NCBI RefSeq assembly: GCF_030732095.1
Contig: NZ_JAVAMQ010000007.1
Coordinates: 1-64,000 of the forward strand
Source of the DNA: Paracoccus spongiarum
GTDB lineage: Bacteria > Pseudomonadota > Alphaproteobacteria > Rhodobacterales > Rhodobacteraceae
Length of the DNA: 64,000 nucleotides
Direction of reading: 5' to 3'
A program made the position numbers and the translations under genes. This document shows positions 46,124 to 55,733 of the stretch, piece by piece; the first letter of the stretch is position 1; every line of letters starts with the position of its first letter. The notes under the pieces were generated by a model. That model saw only the letters and a program-made list of their open reading frames with translations, ran no database searches and was not told where the DNA came from.

Positions 46124-46149
46124 GCAAGGGCCCGAACGGCCGCCCTTGC
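46124..46149. terminator. Hairpin between convergent permease and small ORF
   Basis: GCAAGGG (46124-46130) pairs with CCCTTGC (46143-46149), with further possible GC pairs inside the 12-nt loop. Located about 50 nt after the permease stop; no T-run. Confidence 0.35.
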
Positions 46150-46208
46150 AGGTCAGCGCCGCGCCAGCCGGCGGGCGGTGGCCTGCGACGAGCTTGCGAC
46201 CGGCGCGG

Positions 46209-46337
46209 TCAGGCGCCGATCGGCCTGCCGACAAAGGTGCGTGCGCCGACCCGGATCACGATGTTCCCGTTCGGCGCCAGTCGCTCGAACAGCCCCTGAA
46301 CCGAGATATATCGCCCGATGGCAATGGTGCGAATCAT
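46209..46337 (-). CDS. Small protein of 42 residues, unknown function
   Basis: ATG at 46337 to TGA at 46209 encodes 42 residues beginning MIRTIAIGRYISVQGLF and ending RTFVGRPIGA. The start is preceded by GGAAGGAGG with about 7 nt spacing, one of the best ribosome-binding sites in the window, and the coding part has normal third-position G/C bias. The protein is basic, alternates hydrophobic and polar residues as in a small beta-rich domain, and lacks Cys, Trp, a signal peptide and a membrane segment. About 120 nt upstream separates it from mutT and includes AT-rich promoter-like sequence. No family recognised. Confidence 0.65.
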   Translation of the reverse strand: MIRTIAIGRYISVQGLFERLAPNGNIVIRVGARTFVGRPIGA

Positions 46338-46457
46338 GTCAAGTCCTCCTTCCCTCACATGGCAAGGCTGTCACGAATTGGTTAAAATTGAAGCAAGACC
46401 TGAGTATTATGCGGAACATGGGCGCGATATGCTGATGGATGGCGGGCAGATGCGGCC

Positions 46458-46859
46458 CTAAAGCCACATCTGCAGCGCCGGGATCAGCGGGATGTCGGCG
46501 GGGGGCATCGGATAGTCGCGCAGGTCGCGGGCGCGGACCCAGGCCAGCGCCTGCCCCTCCAGCGGACGGACGACGCCTTGCCAGCGCCGGCAGGCAAAGA
46601 CAGGCATCAGCAGATGGAAGGTCTCATAGCCGTGACTGGCGAAGGTCAGGGGTGCCAGGCAGGAGTTCCAGGTCTCGATGCCCAGTTCCTCGCGCAACTC
46701 GCGGATAAGGGCGGCCTCGGGCGTCTCGCCCGTCTCGACCTTGCCACCCGGAAATTCCCACAGCCCGGCCATCGGTTTGCCCTCGGGGCGCTGTGCCAGC
46801 AGCACCCGCCCATCGGGATCGATCAGCGCGACGGCCGCGACCAGGACCGTCTTCGTCAC
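46458..46859 (-). CDS. mutT: 8-oxo-dGTP diphosphatase (MutT/Nudix)
   Basis: A 133-residue Nudix hydrolase with a complete Nudix box at residues 38-60 (GG-x5-E...R53-E-L-R-E57-E58-x-G), preceded by LAQRPEGKPMAGLWEFPGG as in MutT. It removes oxidised dGTP from the nucleotide pool. The GTG start at 46859 overlaps the argJ stop (GTGA); the parvulin-argJ-mutT order is common in this order of bacteria. Confidence 0.92.
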   Translation of the reverse strand: MTKTVLVAAVALIDPDGRVLLAQRPEGKPMAGLWEFPGGKVETGETPEAALIRELREELGIETWNSCLAPLTFASHGYETFHLLMPVFACRRWQGVVRPLEGQALAWVRARDLRDYPMPPADIPLIPALQMWL

Positions 46860-48109
46860 GAGCGGTAATCGGCGTTGATGTCGATATAGCCGTGGGTCAG
46901 GTCGCAGGTCCAGACGGTGCGCGCGCCCTGCCCCAGCCCCAGATCAACCGCGATCCGCAGATCCCGGTTCTTCATGTAGGCGCTGGCCGCTACCTCGTCA
47001 TAGTCCGGCGCGCGCCAGCCATTCTCGGCCAGAACCATGTCGCCGAAGCGGATGGTCAGCCGGTCGCGGTCGGCCTCGGCGCCGGACTTGCCGACCGCGG
47101 CGACGATGCGGCCCCAATTGGCGTCCTCGCCGGCGATGGCGGTCTTGACCAGCGGCGAATTGGCGATGGCCATGGCGACCTTGTGGGCATCGCCCTGGGA
47201 TGCGGCGCCGGTCACCGCCACCTCGACGAATTTCGTGGCCCCCTCGCCGTCGCGCACGACCAGCTGGGCCAGATCGCGCATGACCCCGTGCAGCGCCGCG
47301 ACGAAGCCTGCCCCGACGCCGCCGTCCAGCGCGGTGATCGGCGCCGCCGGGCTGCGCCCCGTCGCGGCCAGGATCAGCGCGTCCGAGGTCGAGGTGTCGC
47401 TGTCCACCGTGATCGCGTTGAAGGTTGCATCGAGGCCCGATGACAGCGCCTGCTGCAACAGCGGCGCGGCGATGGTCGCGTCGGTGAACAGATAAACGAG
47501 CATCGTCGCCATGTCCGGCGCGATCATCCCCGATCCCTTGGCGATGCCGGCGATGCGGATCTGCCCGCCCTCGCCCTCGACCACGGCCGAGGCGCCCTTC
47601 GGAAAGGTGTCGGTGGTCATGATCGCCCGCGCGGCGTCCGCGATGCCGCCGCCATCCAGGCCCCGGGCCAGATCGTCGATGATGGCGACGATCCGGTCAT
47701 GCGGCAGCGGCTCGCCGATCACCCCGGTCGACGAGGAAAAGACCTGTCCGGCGGGCATGCCCAGCGCCGCGGCGACCGCCCCCGTCACCGCATCGACCGA
47801 GGCCTGACCACGCGCCCCGGTGAAGGCGTTGGCGTTGCCCGAATTGACGATGATCGCCGCGCCGTCGGGCGCATCGCCGCCCGCGGCCAGCTTGGCCTGG
47901 TTGTCCAGAACGCAGGCGGCGCGGGTCGTCGACCGGGTGAAGGCCCCTGCCAGGGTCGCGCCCGGCGCCACGCGGATCAGCGTGACATCGGTGCGGCCCT
48001 GATACTTGATGCCGGCGGCGCCGCTGGCGAAATCGACGCCGTCGATCACCGGCAGGTCGGGAAATCGCGCCGGCGCCAGCGGCGAGACCGCAAGCCCCGC
48101 CTTGCCCAT
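46856..48109 (-). CDS. argJ: Bifunctional glutamate N-acetyltransferase / amino-acid acetyltransferase
   Basis: Transfers acetyl between acetylornithine and glutamate in the cyclic arginine pathway. The 417-residue proenzyme is autocleaved before Thr202 in KGSGMIAPDMATML, giving alpha and beta chains. Other markers are NSGNANAFTG, FSSSTGVIGEPLP, VDSDTSTSDA and GEDANWGRIVAAVG. The ATG at 48109 overlaps the parvulin stop (ATGA); the longer upstream frame is a shadow of the parvulin gene. Confidence 0.96.
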   Translation of the reverse strand: MGKAGLAVSPLAPARFPDLPVIDGVDFASGAAGIKYQGRTDVTLIRVAPGATLAGAFTRSTTRAACVLDNQAKLAAGGDAPDGAAIIVNSGNANAFTGARGQASVDAVTGAVAAALGMPAGQVFSSSTGVIGEPLPHDRIVAIIDDLARGLDGGGIADAARAIMTTDTFPKGASAVVEGEGGQIRIAGIAKGSGMIAPDMATMLVYLFTDATIAAPLLQQALSSGLDATFNAITVDSDTSTSDALILAATGRSPAAPITALDGGVGAGFVAALHGVMRDLAQLVVRDGEGATKFVEVAVTGAASQGDAHKVAMAIANSPLVKTAIAGEDANWGRIVAAVGKSGAEADRDRLTIRFGDMVLAENGWRAPDYDEVAASAYMKNRDLRIAVDLGLGQGARTVWTCDLTHGYIDINADYRS

Positions 48110-48954
48110 CACTCGGCCTCCAGCAGATCGGTCTGGTTCATCAGCGACGGATCGACGCCCTCGGTCTTTTCGACCTTGGCCTCGCCCATCACGCGCTCGA
48201 TCTCGGCCTCGACCTTGTCGCGGCGCACCATCTGCGCGACCTGATCGCGCACCTCGTCCAGGGGCGGCGCCTCGCGCAGGCGGGTGTCGTTCAACTTGAT
48301 GACATGCCAGCCGAAATCGGTCTTGACCGGGTCGGATATGGCGCCCTTTTCCATAGCCTTCACCGCCTCGGCAAAGGGCGGCACCATCTGGTCGGCACTG
48401 AACCAGCCCAGATCGCCCTTGTTCGGACCACTTGGCCCGGTCGAGCGTTCCTCGGCCAGCGTCCCGAAGTCGGCGCCCTCGTCCAGCTGCGCCTTGACGG
48501 CCTTCGCGGCCTCTTCGGTCTCGACCAGGATATGGGCGGCCGAATATTCGGTGACCGGATCGGTCGAGGCGAACAGCTTTTCGTAAGTCGCCGTGATCTC
48601 GGCCTCGGTCGGCTCGGCCTCGGCAACCTGCGTCACGGCGGCGGTCGCAAGGGTGTTGCGGCGCTGCAGTTCCAGCTGGGCGCGCACGCCCGCGTTCTCG
48701 GCGCCGGTCTCGGCCACGGCGGTCTGGCGGATCAGCTGGTCCAGCATCATGTCCCAAAGCGCCTGGTCCGGCAGCCCGGCCATCTGCGGGTCCTGCACCG
48801 ACTGCTTCATGACGATCATCTGGCCAAGCGTGATCGTCTGGCCGTTCACGGTCGCGACCACGGTATCGGCGCCCTTGTCCTGCGCCAGCGCGGCGGCCGG
48901 CGCGATCAGCGGCGCGGCCGCCACCAGCAGCGCCAGAATCGAGGTCTTGAGCAT
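48109..48954 (-). CDS. Parvulin-type peptidyl-prolyl isomerase, exported
   Basis: A 281-residue protein with an N-terminal Sec signal peptide (about 1-25, ending ALAQ), a SurA/PrsA-like helical region and a rotamase domain at about 135-230 (YSAAHILVETEEAAK, GDLGWFSADQMVPPFAEAV, TDFGWHVIKL). It likely assists periplasmic protein folding. It is divergent from secA with 206 nt between starts, a sensible pairing of export and post-export folding. Confidence 0.92.
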   Translation of the reverse strand: MLKTSILALLVAAAPLIAPAAALAQDKGADTVVATVNGQTITLGQMIVMKQSVQDPQMAGLPDQALWDMMLDQLIRQTAVAETGAENAGVRAQLELQRRNTLATAAVTQVAEAEPTEAEITATYEKLFASTDPVTEYSAAHILVETEEAAKAVKAQLDEGADFGTLAEERSTGPSGPNKGDLGWFSADQMVPPFAEAVKAMEKGAISDPVKTDFGWHVIKLNDTRLREAPPLDEVRDQVAQMVRRDKVEAEIERVMGEAKVEKTEGVDPSLMNQTDLLEAE

Positions 48955-49006
48955 GGAAGATCCTTTTCAGGTCATGGACCGACGCGCGGTTCGCGGCGGG
49001 CCAGCG

Positions 49007-49035
49007 TTGACAGTGAGGCGGGCGAGGCATACATC
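49007..49035 (+). promoter_or_regulatory. Promoter of secA
   Basis: TTGACA (49007-49012) and TACATC (49030-49035) are separated by 17 nt. A start near 49042 leaves a leader of about 120 nt before secA. The -35 is a perfect consensus match. Confidence 0.6.
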
Positions 49036-49160
49036 CCCCGGCAACCGTGGAAGGCGCCGCCGCCGCGTTTCGTTCAGGCCCCTGATACGGCAATGCGGAA
49101 GGCCGGGGCAAGTGGCCCACCCGTGACGGGCTTTCCCAACAACGTGATTGCGAAGGTATT

Positions 49161-51878
49161 ATGCTGGGCATCGGAACTATGGCGAAGAAGGTCTTTGGCA
49201 CGCCCAATGACCGCAAGGTGAAGTCGACCCGCCCGCTGGTCGCCAGGATCAACGCGCTCGAGCCCGGGTTCCAGGCGCTGCCCGACCAGGGGCTGATCGA
49301 CCGGACGCAGCAGCTGCGCCAGCGCATCGAAGCCGGGGAGAGCCTTGACGCGATCCTGCCCGAGGCCTTCGCCAACTGCCGCGAGGCGGCGCGACGCGCG
49401 CTTGGCCTGCGCGCCTTCGACGTGCAGCTGATGGGCGGGGTGTTCCTGCATCAGGGCAATATCGCCGAGATGAAGACCGGCGAGGGCAAGACACTGGTCG
49501 CGACCTTCCCCGCCTATCTGAACGCCCTCGCGGGCAAGGGCGTGCATGTGGTGACCGTCAACGATTACCTCGCCCGGCGTGATGCGGAGTGGATGTCCAA
49601 GGTCTATGCCGCACTGGGCATGAGCTGCGGCGTGGTGGTGCCCTTCCAGCCCGAGGCCGAGAAGCGCGCGGCTTATGCCTGCGACGTGACCTATGCCACC
49701 AATAACGAGCTTGGCTTCGACTATCTGCGCGACAACATGAAGGGCAGCGTCGCCGAGATGGTGCAGCGCGGTCACAATTTCGCCATCGTCGACGAGGTGG
49801 ACAGCATCCTGATCGACGAGGCGCGGACGCCGCTGATCATCTCGGGACCGTCGCAGGACCGCAGCGAGCTGTACCGCGTGCTGGACCGCTATGTGCCGCT
49901 GCTGACGCCCGAGCATTACAAGCTGGACGAAAAGGCCCGCAACGCGACCTTCACCGAAGAGGGCAACGAGTTTCTCGAACAGCGGCTCTGGGCCGATGGC
50001 GTGCTGCCCGAGGGACAGACGCTTTATGACCCGGAATCGACCACCATCGTCCACCATGCCAGCCAGGCGCTGCGCGCCCACAAGCTGTTCCTGAAGGATC
50101 AGCACTACATGGTTCGCGACGGCGAGGTGATGCTGATTGACGAATTCACCGGCCGGATGATGAAGGGCCGCCGCCTGTCGGACGGGCTGCACCAGGCCAT
50201 CGAGGCCAAGGAAGGAGTGGCGATCCAGCCCGAGAACGTGACGCTGGCCAGCGTCACCTTCCAGAACTATTTCCGCCTCTACGAGAAGCTGGCGGGGATG
50301 ACCGGCACCGCCTCGACCGAGGCCGACGAATTCGCCGAGATCTACCGGCTGGGCGTCGTCGAGGTGCCGACCAACCGGCCGATCCAGCGGCTGGACGAAC
50401 ATGACCGCGTCTATCGCACGGCAATGGAAAAATATTCCGCCGTGATCGAGGCGATCAAGGAGGCCCATGCCAAGGGCCAGCCGACCCTGGTCGGCACCAC
50501 CAGCATCGAGAAATCCGAGATGCTGTCCGAACTGCTGAAGAAGGATGGCGTGCCGCACAACGTGCTGAACGCCCGCCAGCACGAAGCCGAGGCCCAGATC
50601 GTCGCCGATGCCGGCAAGCCGGGCGCGGTGACCATCGCCACGAACATGGCCGGGCGGGGCACCGACATCCAGCTGGGCGGCAATGTCGAGATGAAGGTGA
50701 TGGAGGCGCTGAAGGCCGATCCCGAGGCGCAGCCCGACGAGTTGCGCGCCCGGATCGAGGCCGGCCATGCCACCGACAAGCAGGCGGTGCTGGATGCCGG
50801 CGGATTGTTCGTGCTGGGCACCGAACGCCATGAATCCCGCCGCATCGACAACCAGCTGCGCGGCCGTTCGGGCCGTCAGGGCGATCCGGGCCGGTCGCTG
50901 TTCTTCCTGTCGCTGGATGACGACCTGATGCGGATCTTCGGGTCGGAACGCCTGGATTCGGTGCTGTCCAAGCTGGGCATGAAAGAGGGCGAGGCGATCG
51001 TCCACCCCTGGGTCAACAAGTCGCTGGAGCGCGCCCAGGCGAAGGTCGAGGGCCGCAACTTCGACATCCGCAAGCAGCTGCTGAAATTCGACGACGTGAT
51101 GAACGACCAGCGCAAGGCCATCTTCGGACAGCGCCGCGAGATCATGGACAGCGAGGAGGTCGACCAGATCGCGACCGACATGCGCCATCAGGTGATCGAG
51201 GATCTGGTCGACGACTTCATGCCGCCGAAATCCTATGCCGACCAGTGGGATGCCGACGGCCTGACAGTCGCCGTGCGCGAACGGCTGAACATGAACCTGC
51301 CGATCGCCGCCTGGGCGGACGAGGAAGGCGTCGACCAGGAGGTCGTGCGCGAACGGATCGAGGCCGCGACCGACACCTACATGGCCGAAAAGGCCGCCGC
51401 CTTCGGCGCCGAGAACATGCGCCAGATCGAGAAGCAGGTGCTGTTGCAGATGATCGACCAGAAGTGGCGCGAGCATCTGGTGACGCTGGAACACCTGCGC
51501 TCGGTGGTGGGATTTCGCGGCTATGCACAGCGCGACCCGCTCTCGGAATACAAGTCCGAGGCGTTCCAGCTGTTCGAGACGCTGCTGGACGGGTTGCGCG
51601 TCGACGTGACGCAGCGCCTGGCGCAGATCCGCCCGCTGACCGAGGCCGAGCGCGAGGAGATGCTGCGCCAGATGGCGGCGCAACAGAAAGAGGCGCAGGC
51701 GCATCTGACGATGGAGCATGGCGCCGAGCGTCAGTCCGACGACGATGCGGATCGGCCCACCGCGCTTGTCGAGGGATTCGACGAGGCCGATGCCGCGACC
51801 TGGGGAAACCCCTCGCGCAACGACCCCTGCCCCTGCGGATCGGGCAAGAAGTTCAAGCACTGCCACGGCGCCATCTGA
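49161..51878 (+). CDS. secA: Protein translocase ATPase SecA
   Basis: The motor of Sec-dependent export. It has 905 residues: N-terminal [18 protein letters not shown], Walker A in [62 protein letters not shown]-like [28 protein letters not shown] and [11 protein letters not shown]. It ends in a zinc-binding tail [12 protein letters not shown] that contacts SecB. AAGG 4 nt before the ATG at 49161 and the conserved N-terminus support this start over the ATG at 49179. Confidence 0.99.
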   Translation: MLGIGTMAKKVFGTPNDRKVKSTRPLVARINALEPGFQALPDQGLIDRTQQLRQRIEAGESLDAILPEAFANCREAARRALGLRAFDVQLMGGVFLHQGNIAEMKTGEGKTLVATFPAYLNALAGKGVHVVTVNDYLARRDAEWMSKVYAALGMSCGVVVPFQPEAEKRAAYACDVTYATNNELGFDYLRDNMKGSVAEMVQRGHNFAIVDEVDSILIDEARTPLIISGPSQDRSELYRVLDRYVPLLTPEHYKLDEKARNATFTEEGNEFLEQRLWADGVLPEGQTLYDPESTTIVHHASQALRAHKLFLKDQHYMVRDGEVMLIDEFTGRMMKGRRLSDGLHQAIEAKEGVAIQPENVTLASVTFQNYFRLYEKLAGMTGTASTEADEFAEIYRLGVVEVPTNRPIQRLDEHDRVYRTAMEKYSAVIEAIKEAHAKGQPTLVGTTSIEKSEMLSELLKKDGVPHNVLNARQHEAEAQIVADAGKPGAVTIATNMAGRGTDIQLGGNVEMKVMEALKADPEAQPDELRARIEAGHATDKQAVLDAGGLFVLGTERHESRRIDNQLRGRSGRQGDPGRSLFFLSLDDDLMRIFGSERLDSVLSKLGMKEGEAIVHPWVNKSLERAQAKVEGRNFDIRKQLLKFDDVMNDQRKAIFGQRREIMDSEEVDQIATDMRHQVIEDLVDDFMPPKSYADQWDADGLTVAVRERLNMNLPIAAWADEEGVDQEVVRERIEAATDTYMAEKAAAFGAENMRQIEKQVLLQMIDQKWREHLVTLEHLRSVVGFRGYAQRDPLSEYKSEAFQLFETLLDGLRVDVTQRLAQIRPLTEAEREEMLRQMAAQQKEAQAHLTMEHGAERQSDDDADRPTALVEGFDEADAATWGNPSRNDPCPCGSGKKFKHCHGAI

Positions 51879-51924
51879 GGCAGCCGTGGCCGCTTGCGTC
51901 CCGCGACGGCGCTCGCGGCCGCCG

Positions 51925-51976
51925 GGCGGGGCAAGCCCCGCCGCGATCGACCGCGAGGGCCGGCAGCCGCCGGCCC
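51925..51976. terminator. Two GC hairpins between convergent secA and fmt
   Basis: GGCGGGGC/GCCCCGCC (51925-51942) and GGGCCGGC/GCCGGCCC (51957-51976, 4-nt loop) are perfect stems in the 97-nt gap; the second touches the fmt stop codon. There are no T-runs, but the symmetry suits bidirectional transcript ends. Confidence 0.45.
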
Positions 51977-52869
51977 TAGCCCAGCCTCGCTGGCAGCGCC
52001 CACCCGCGCAGCAGATCCCCGGTCGTCATCGGCTTTCGCCCCGAGCGCTGCGCCGAGAGGATCTCGACGGCGCCGGTGCCGCAAGCAACGCGGAAGCCAC
52101 CCAGGACCTCGCCGGCTGCGCCGCCTCCCTCGACCAGGCGGCTGCGCAGAAGCTTGACCCGCTCGCCTGCGATGTCGCACCAGGCGCCCGGAAAGGGCGA
52201 CAGGCCGCGGATCAGCCGGTCGACCTCGACCGCCGGTCGCGACCAGTCGATCCGCGCCTCGGCCTTGTCGATCTTGTCGGCATAGGTAACGCCCTCCTCA
52301 TCCTGCGCGCGGGCCGGCATCGGCAGGCCATCCAGCACCCGCAGGACCAGCGCAGCCCCGATGCCTGCCAGCCGGTCGTGCAGGTCTGCGGCGGTGTCCC
52401 CGGCGCCGATCGGCATGCGCGCCTCGGCCAGGATCGGGCCGGTGTCCAGGCCTGCCTCCATCTGCATGATCGCCACGCCGGTCTCGGCATCACCGGCCAT
52501 CACCGCACGCTGGATCGGTGCCGCCCCCCGCCAGCGCGGCAGCAGCGAGGCATGGATGTTCAGGCATCCGAACCGCGGCGCATCCAGCGCCGGCTGCGGC
52601 AGGATCAGCCCGTAGGCCACGACCACCGCGACATCCGCCGACAGCGCCGCGAAGGCGGCCTGCACGCCGACCTCGCGCAACCGCTGCGGTGTGCGCACCT
52701 CGATCCCCAGCTCCAGCGCCGCGGCATGCACCGCCGAGGGCCGCGGATGCTGCCCGCGCCCCGCAGCGCGCGGCGGCTGCGAATAGACCGCCACGACCTC
52801 GTGCCGGGCCGCGAGGGCCTGCAGCGCCGGCACCGAAAAGGCGGGCGTCCCCATGAAAACAACGCGCAT
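51976..52869 (-). CDS. fmt: Methionyl-tRNA formyltransferase
   Basis: Formylates initiator Met-tRNA using 10-formyl-tetrahydrofolate. It has 297 residues. The N-terminal [16 protein letters not shown], catalytic [19 protein letters not shown] and [10 protein letters not shown] segments carry the Asn, His and Asp of the family active site; the C-terminal OB-like domain binds tRNA. It follows three deformylase-like genes; formylation and deformylation are thus encoded together. The start is ATG 52869; a few upstream in-frame codons are probably unused. Confidence 0.96.
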   Translation of the reverse strand: MRVVFMGTPAFSVPALQALAARHEVVAVYSQPPRAAGRGQHPRPSAVHAAALELGIEVRTPQRLREVGVQAAFAALSADVAVVVAYGLILPQPALDAPRFGCLNIHASLLPRWRGAAPIQRAVMAGDAETGVAIMQMEAGLDTGPILAEARMPIGAGDTAADLHDRLAGIGAALVLRVLDGLPMPARAQDEEGVTYADKIDKAEARIDWSRPAVEVDRLIRGLSPFPGAWCDIAGERVKLLRSRLVEGGGAAGEVLGGFRVACGTGAVEILSAQRSGRKPMTTGDLLRGWALPARLG

Positions 52870-52934
52870 CGCGCCTCCATCTTCTGTGCGCAAATATCCC
52901 GCAGGGGGTCCGGGGGACGCGCAGTCCCCCGGCG

Positions 52935-53438
52935 TCAGCCGCGCCGCGCCAGCTTGGCCGATTTCTGCACCAGCATCTTCCGCCGCAGGGCCGTCAGGTG
53001 ATCGACATACATCCGCCCGTCCAGATGGTCGATCTGGTGCTGCACGCTTGTCGCCCAGAGACCGACGAAATCGCGATCCTCGCTGACACCGCGGTCGTTG
53101 AGAAAGCGCACCGTCACCGCACGGGGGCGCCGGATCGCCGCTGACACGCCCGGCAGGTTCGGGCTTGCCTCCTCGTGGTCGCGAAACTGGCTGCTGACAT
53201 GCAGCAGCTGCGGATTGGCCATGCGCACCGCCTGCCCGCGCTGCGGCGAGGCATCGACCACGGCAAGGCGCAGCATGATGCCGATCTGCGGCGCGGCAAG
53301 GCCCACGCCCGGCATCGCCTCCATGGTGTCGATCATGTCGTCCCAGATCATCCGGATCGAATCGGTCACCGCCTCGACCGGGGCGGCCGGCCTGTGCAGC
53401 CGGGGATCCGCATAGGGCAGGAAGGCACGCCGGCTCAC
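52935..53438 (-). CDS. Peptide deformylase paralogue with degenerate active site
   Basis: A 167-residue PDF-fold protein from a GTG at 53438 overlapping the previous gene's stop (GTGA). Motif 1 is intact (GVGLAAPQ, 44-51). Motif 2, EGCLS in active enzymes, reads EASPN (90-94), so the metal-ligand cysteine is replaced (Ser92). Motif 3, HExxH, reads HQIDH (134-138), so the catalytic glutamate is Gln135. The gene keeps the C-terminal basic tail [18 protein letters not shown] and an intact frame, which argues for a retained non-deformylase role over recent decay. Confidence 0.85.
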   Translation of the reverse strand: MSRRAFLPYADPRLHRPAAPVEAVTDSIRMIWDDMIDTMEAMPGVGLAAPQIGIMLRLAVVDASPQRGQAVRMANPQLLHVSSQFRDHEEASPNLPGVSAAIRRPRAVTVRFLNDRGVSEDRDFVGLWATSVQHQIDHLDGRMYVDHLTALRRKMLVQKSAKLARRG

Positions 53439-53950
53439 AGGTAGTCCAGGATCAGCCGGCCGTGCAGGTGATCCAGCTCGTGCTGGGCGATCCGGGCGGC
53501 GGTTGCGTCGAGACTGCGGCGCAGGTGCCGGCCGTCCAGATCGTACCAGGTGATGACGACTTCTTCCGGGCGCGCCACCTCGACCGGCCGGTCGGGGATC
53601 GACAGGCACTGCTCGGCCGCCACGGCCATGCGGTCCGAGCGGGCGACGATCTCGGGATCCAGCATCACCAACGGCCGCGGATCGCCTGACTTCCAGCCGC
53701 AATCCATCACGAAGATCCGCCGCAGCACGCCGATCTGCGGCGCCGCCAGACCGCGCCCGCCCGCACCATACATGGTCGCCAGCAAGTCCGCGGCCAGCTG
53801 CGCCAGTTCGGGGCCGGGCAGAATGCCGGCAGGCTGCGCACGGTCGCGCAGCATCGGGTCGGGATGGATCAGGATGGTCCGCGGCGCGCCCCCCGACAGA
53901 CCCTCGGGAAGGTCGGGCCGGCACCAGTCGCGGGCGCCCGGATCAGGCAC
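53435..53950 (-). CDS. def: Second peptide deformylase
   Basis: A 171-residue PDF with motifs GRGLAAPQ (65-72), EQCLS (113-117; Gln for the usual Gly) and HELDH (157-161), so metal ligands and catalytic Glu are present and activity is plausible. It has about 22 extra N-terminal residues rich in Pro/Asp/Gly and lacks the basic C-terminal tail of its neighbours. The GTG start at 53950 overlaps the upstream deformylase stop by 8 nt; no strong ribosome-binding site, suggesting coupled translation. Confidence 0.85.
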   Translation of the reverse strand: MPDPGARDWCRPDLPEGLSGGAPRTILIHPDPMLRDRAQPAGILPGPELAQLAADLLATMYGAGGRGLAAPQIGVLRRIFVMDCGWKSGDPRPLVMLDPEIVARSDRMAVAAEQCLSIPDRPVEVARPEEVVITWYDLDGRHLRRSLDATAARIAQHELDHLHGRLILDYL

Positions 53951-54464
53951 GCGCGCGGTCCCGCTTCAGCTTGACCATCTTCCGGGTGATCATCTGCCGC
54001 CGGATCGCCGACAGGTGGTCGATGAACAGGATGCCGTCCAGATGATCCAGCTCGTGCTGGGCGCAGGTCGCCCAGAGGCCGTCGAATTCCTGCTCGTGCG
54101 TCTTGCCGTCCAGCCCCAGCCAGCGCATCCGCACCTGCGCCGGGCGCGTCACCTCGGCATACTGGTCCGGGATCGACAGGCAGCCCTCGTCATAGGTGCT
54201 GGTCTCGTCGGACGCCCAGGTGACCTGCGGGTTGACCAGCACCAGCGGCTGCCGCTCGGCCTCGGGGTCGCGGGTGGCGTCCATGACGAACACGCGGCTG
54301 GCGACGCCGACCTGCGGCGCGGCCAGGCCGATGCCCGGCGCGTCGTACATGGTGGCCAGCAGGTCCGCCGCCAGCGCCTCGATCTCGGGCGTGATGCGGG
54401 CGACGGGATCGGCCACCTTCTTCAGGCGGGGATCAGGATGGATGAGGATCGGTCGCATGCTCAT
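53943..54464 (-). CDS. def: Peptide deformylase
   Basis: The canonical copy, 173 residues: GIGLAAPQ (44-51), EGCLS (93-97) and HELDH (137-141) all intact. It removes N-formyl from nascent proteins. First gene of def-def-def-like-fmt. A candidate promoter places transcription start at or within 1-2 nt of the ATG at 54464 and there is no ribosome-binding site, so the message may be leaderless; an ATG at 54458 is an alternative. Confidence 0.95.
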   Translation of the reverse strand: MSMRPILIHPDPRLKKVADPVARITPEIEALAADLLATMYDAPGIGLAAPQVGVASRVFVMDATRDPEAERQPLVLVNPQVTWASDETSTYDEGCLSIPDQYAEVTRPAQVRMRWLGLDGKTHEQEFDGLWATCAQHELDHLDGILFIDHLSAIRRQMITRKMVKLKRDRARA

Positions 54465-54471
54465 GCCAGCG

Positions 54472-54500
54472 CATTTAGGCGATGCCTTCACCTGACGCAA
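54472..54500 (-). promoter_or_regulatory. Candidate promoter of the def-fmt operon (possibly leaderless)
   Basis: On the minus strand TTGCGT (54500-54495), 17 nt, TAAATG (54477-54472). A start 7 nt later would coincide with the def ATG at 54464. Motif match only. Confidence 0.4.
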
Positions 54501-54545
54501 CAAGCAGCGTATGCAAGGCGTGACCCCCACCCGACGCGAGGCCCC

Positions 54546-55733
54546 ATGACCAAGCCCGATTTCGACGAGATCATCGACAGGCGCGGCACCCTATGCTCGA
54601 AATGGGACGACATGCAGGCCGCCTATGGCGTCTTGGCCGAGGATGACGGGCTGGCGATGTGGGTGGCCGACATGGATTTCCGCCCCCCCGCCGCCGTGCA
54701 GCGCGCGGTCGAGGCGGTCGCGGCCCATGGCGTCTACGGCTATCCCGGCGCCCATGCGCCCTATCTGGCCGCGATCGGCTGGTGGATGGCCAACCGCCAC
54801 GGATGGGACATCCGGCCCGGCTGGGTGCTGACCTGTGCCGGTCTGGTCAATGGGGTCGCGATGGCGCTCGAGGCCTGCACCGGCCCCGGCGACGGCGTGG
54901 CGGTGATGAGCCCGGTCTATCACGCCTTCGGCCGCATCGTCCGCGCCACGGGGCGGACGCTGCTCGAACTGCCGCTGGCCGACCGCGACGGCCGCTATCA
55001 CATGGACTGGCCGCGCTGGGAAACGATGATGACCGGGCGCGAGACGATGCTGATCCTCTGCTCGCCGCACAATCCGGGCGGGCGGGTCTGGACGCCCGAC
55101 GAACTGCGCGAGGTCGCCGCCTTCTGCCGCCGCCACGACCTGATCCTGGTGTCGGACGAGGTGCATTGCGACCTGGTCATGCCGGGCGCGCCGGCCCATA
55201 CCGTCACCGCCCTCGCCGCACCCGAGATCGCCAATCGGCTGGTGACGCTGAACGCGGCGACCAAGACCTTCAACATCGCCGGCGCGCATCTGGGCAACGC
55301 GATCATCGCCGACGACGACCTGCGAGCCAGGTTCAGGGCAGCGCTGGCCGCCCGCGCGATCTCGCCCGGCATGTTCGGCATGGACATGGTCGCCGCCGCC
55401 TATTCGCCCGAGGGCGCGGCATGGGTGGATGCGCTGGTTGCCTATCTCGACGGCAACCGCCGGCTGTTCGACCGGGGCGTGAACGCGATCCCCGGCCTGC
55501 GCTCGATGCCGCTGGAGGCGACCTACCTTTCCTGGGTCGATTTCTCGGGCACCGGCATGGCGCCGGCGGAATTCATCGCCCGCGTCGAGAAGACCGCCCG
55601 CATCGCCGCGAACCACGGGGCGACCTTCGGCGCCGGCGGCGACAGTTTCCTGCGCTTCAACATCGCCACGCCGCGCGCCCGCGTGGCCGAGGCGGTGGCG
55701 CGCCTCACCGACGCCTTTGCGGACCTGCAATGA
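54546..55733 (+). CDS. PatB/MalY-type PLP-dependent C-S lyase
   Basis: A 395-residue fold type I aminotransferase-like enzyme. It has the opening FDEIIDRRGTLCSKWDDM, MWVADMDFRPP, CSPHNPGGRVW, SDEVHCDLVMPG, and the PLP-lysine region NAATKTFNIAGAHLGNAII. These mark the MalY/PatB subgroup, usually cystathionine beta-lyases or cysteine-S-conjugate lyases, supplying homocysteine or degrading S-conjugates. It is divergent from def and coupled by ATGA to the L,D-transpeptidase gene. Plain aminotransferase activity cannot be excluded. Confidence 0.87.
   Translation: MTKPDFDEIIDRRGTLCSKWDDMQAAYGVLAEDDGLAMWVADMDFRPPAAVQRAVEAVAAHGVYGYPGAHAPYLAAIGWWMANRHGWDIRPGWVLTCAGLVNGVAMALEACTGPGDGVAVMSPVYHAFGRIVRATGRTLLELPLADRDGRYHMDWPRWETMMTGRETMLILCSPHNPGGRVWTPDELREVAAFCRRHDLILVSDEVHCDLVMPGAPAHTVTALAAPEIANRLVTLNAATKTFNIAGAHLGNAIIADDDLRARFRAALAARAISPGMFGMDMVAAAYSPEGAAWVDALVAYLDGNRRLFDRGVNAIPGLRSMPLEATYLSWVDFSGTGMAPAEFIARVEKTARIAANHGATFGAGGDSFLRFNIATPRARVAEAVARLTDAFADLQ

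Noticed and set aside
46856..49375. Single 839-codon frame suggesting an argJ fusion with an N-terminal extension
   Set aside because: The first 420 codons are the wrong frame of the parvulin gene; argJ begins at the ATG overlapping the parvulin stop.
49074..51866. Open frame of 930 codons antisense to secA
   Set aside because: It mirrors secA in the opposite strand; the Leu/Gly/His/Asp/Arg-rich composition and lack of any domain are typical shadows of high-GC coding DNA.
53550..55733. Apparent 727-codon fusion upstream of the C-S lyase
   Set aside because: The N-terminal part is antisense to the two deformylase genes; the enzyme begins at 54546.
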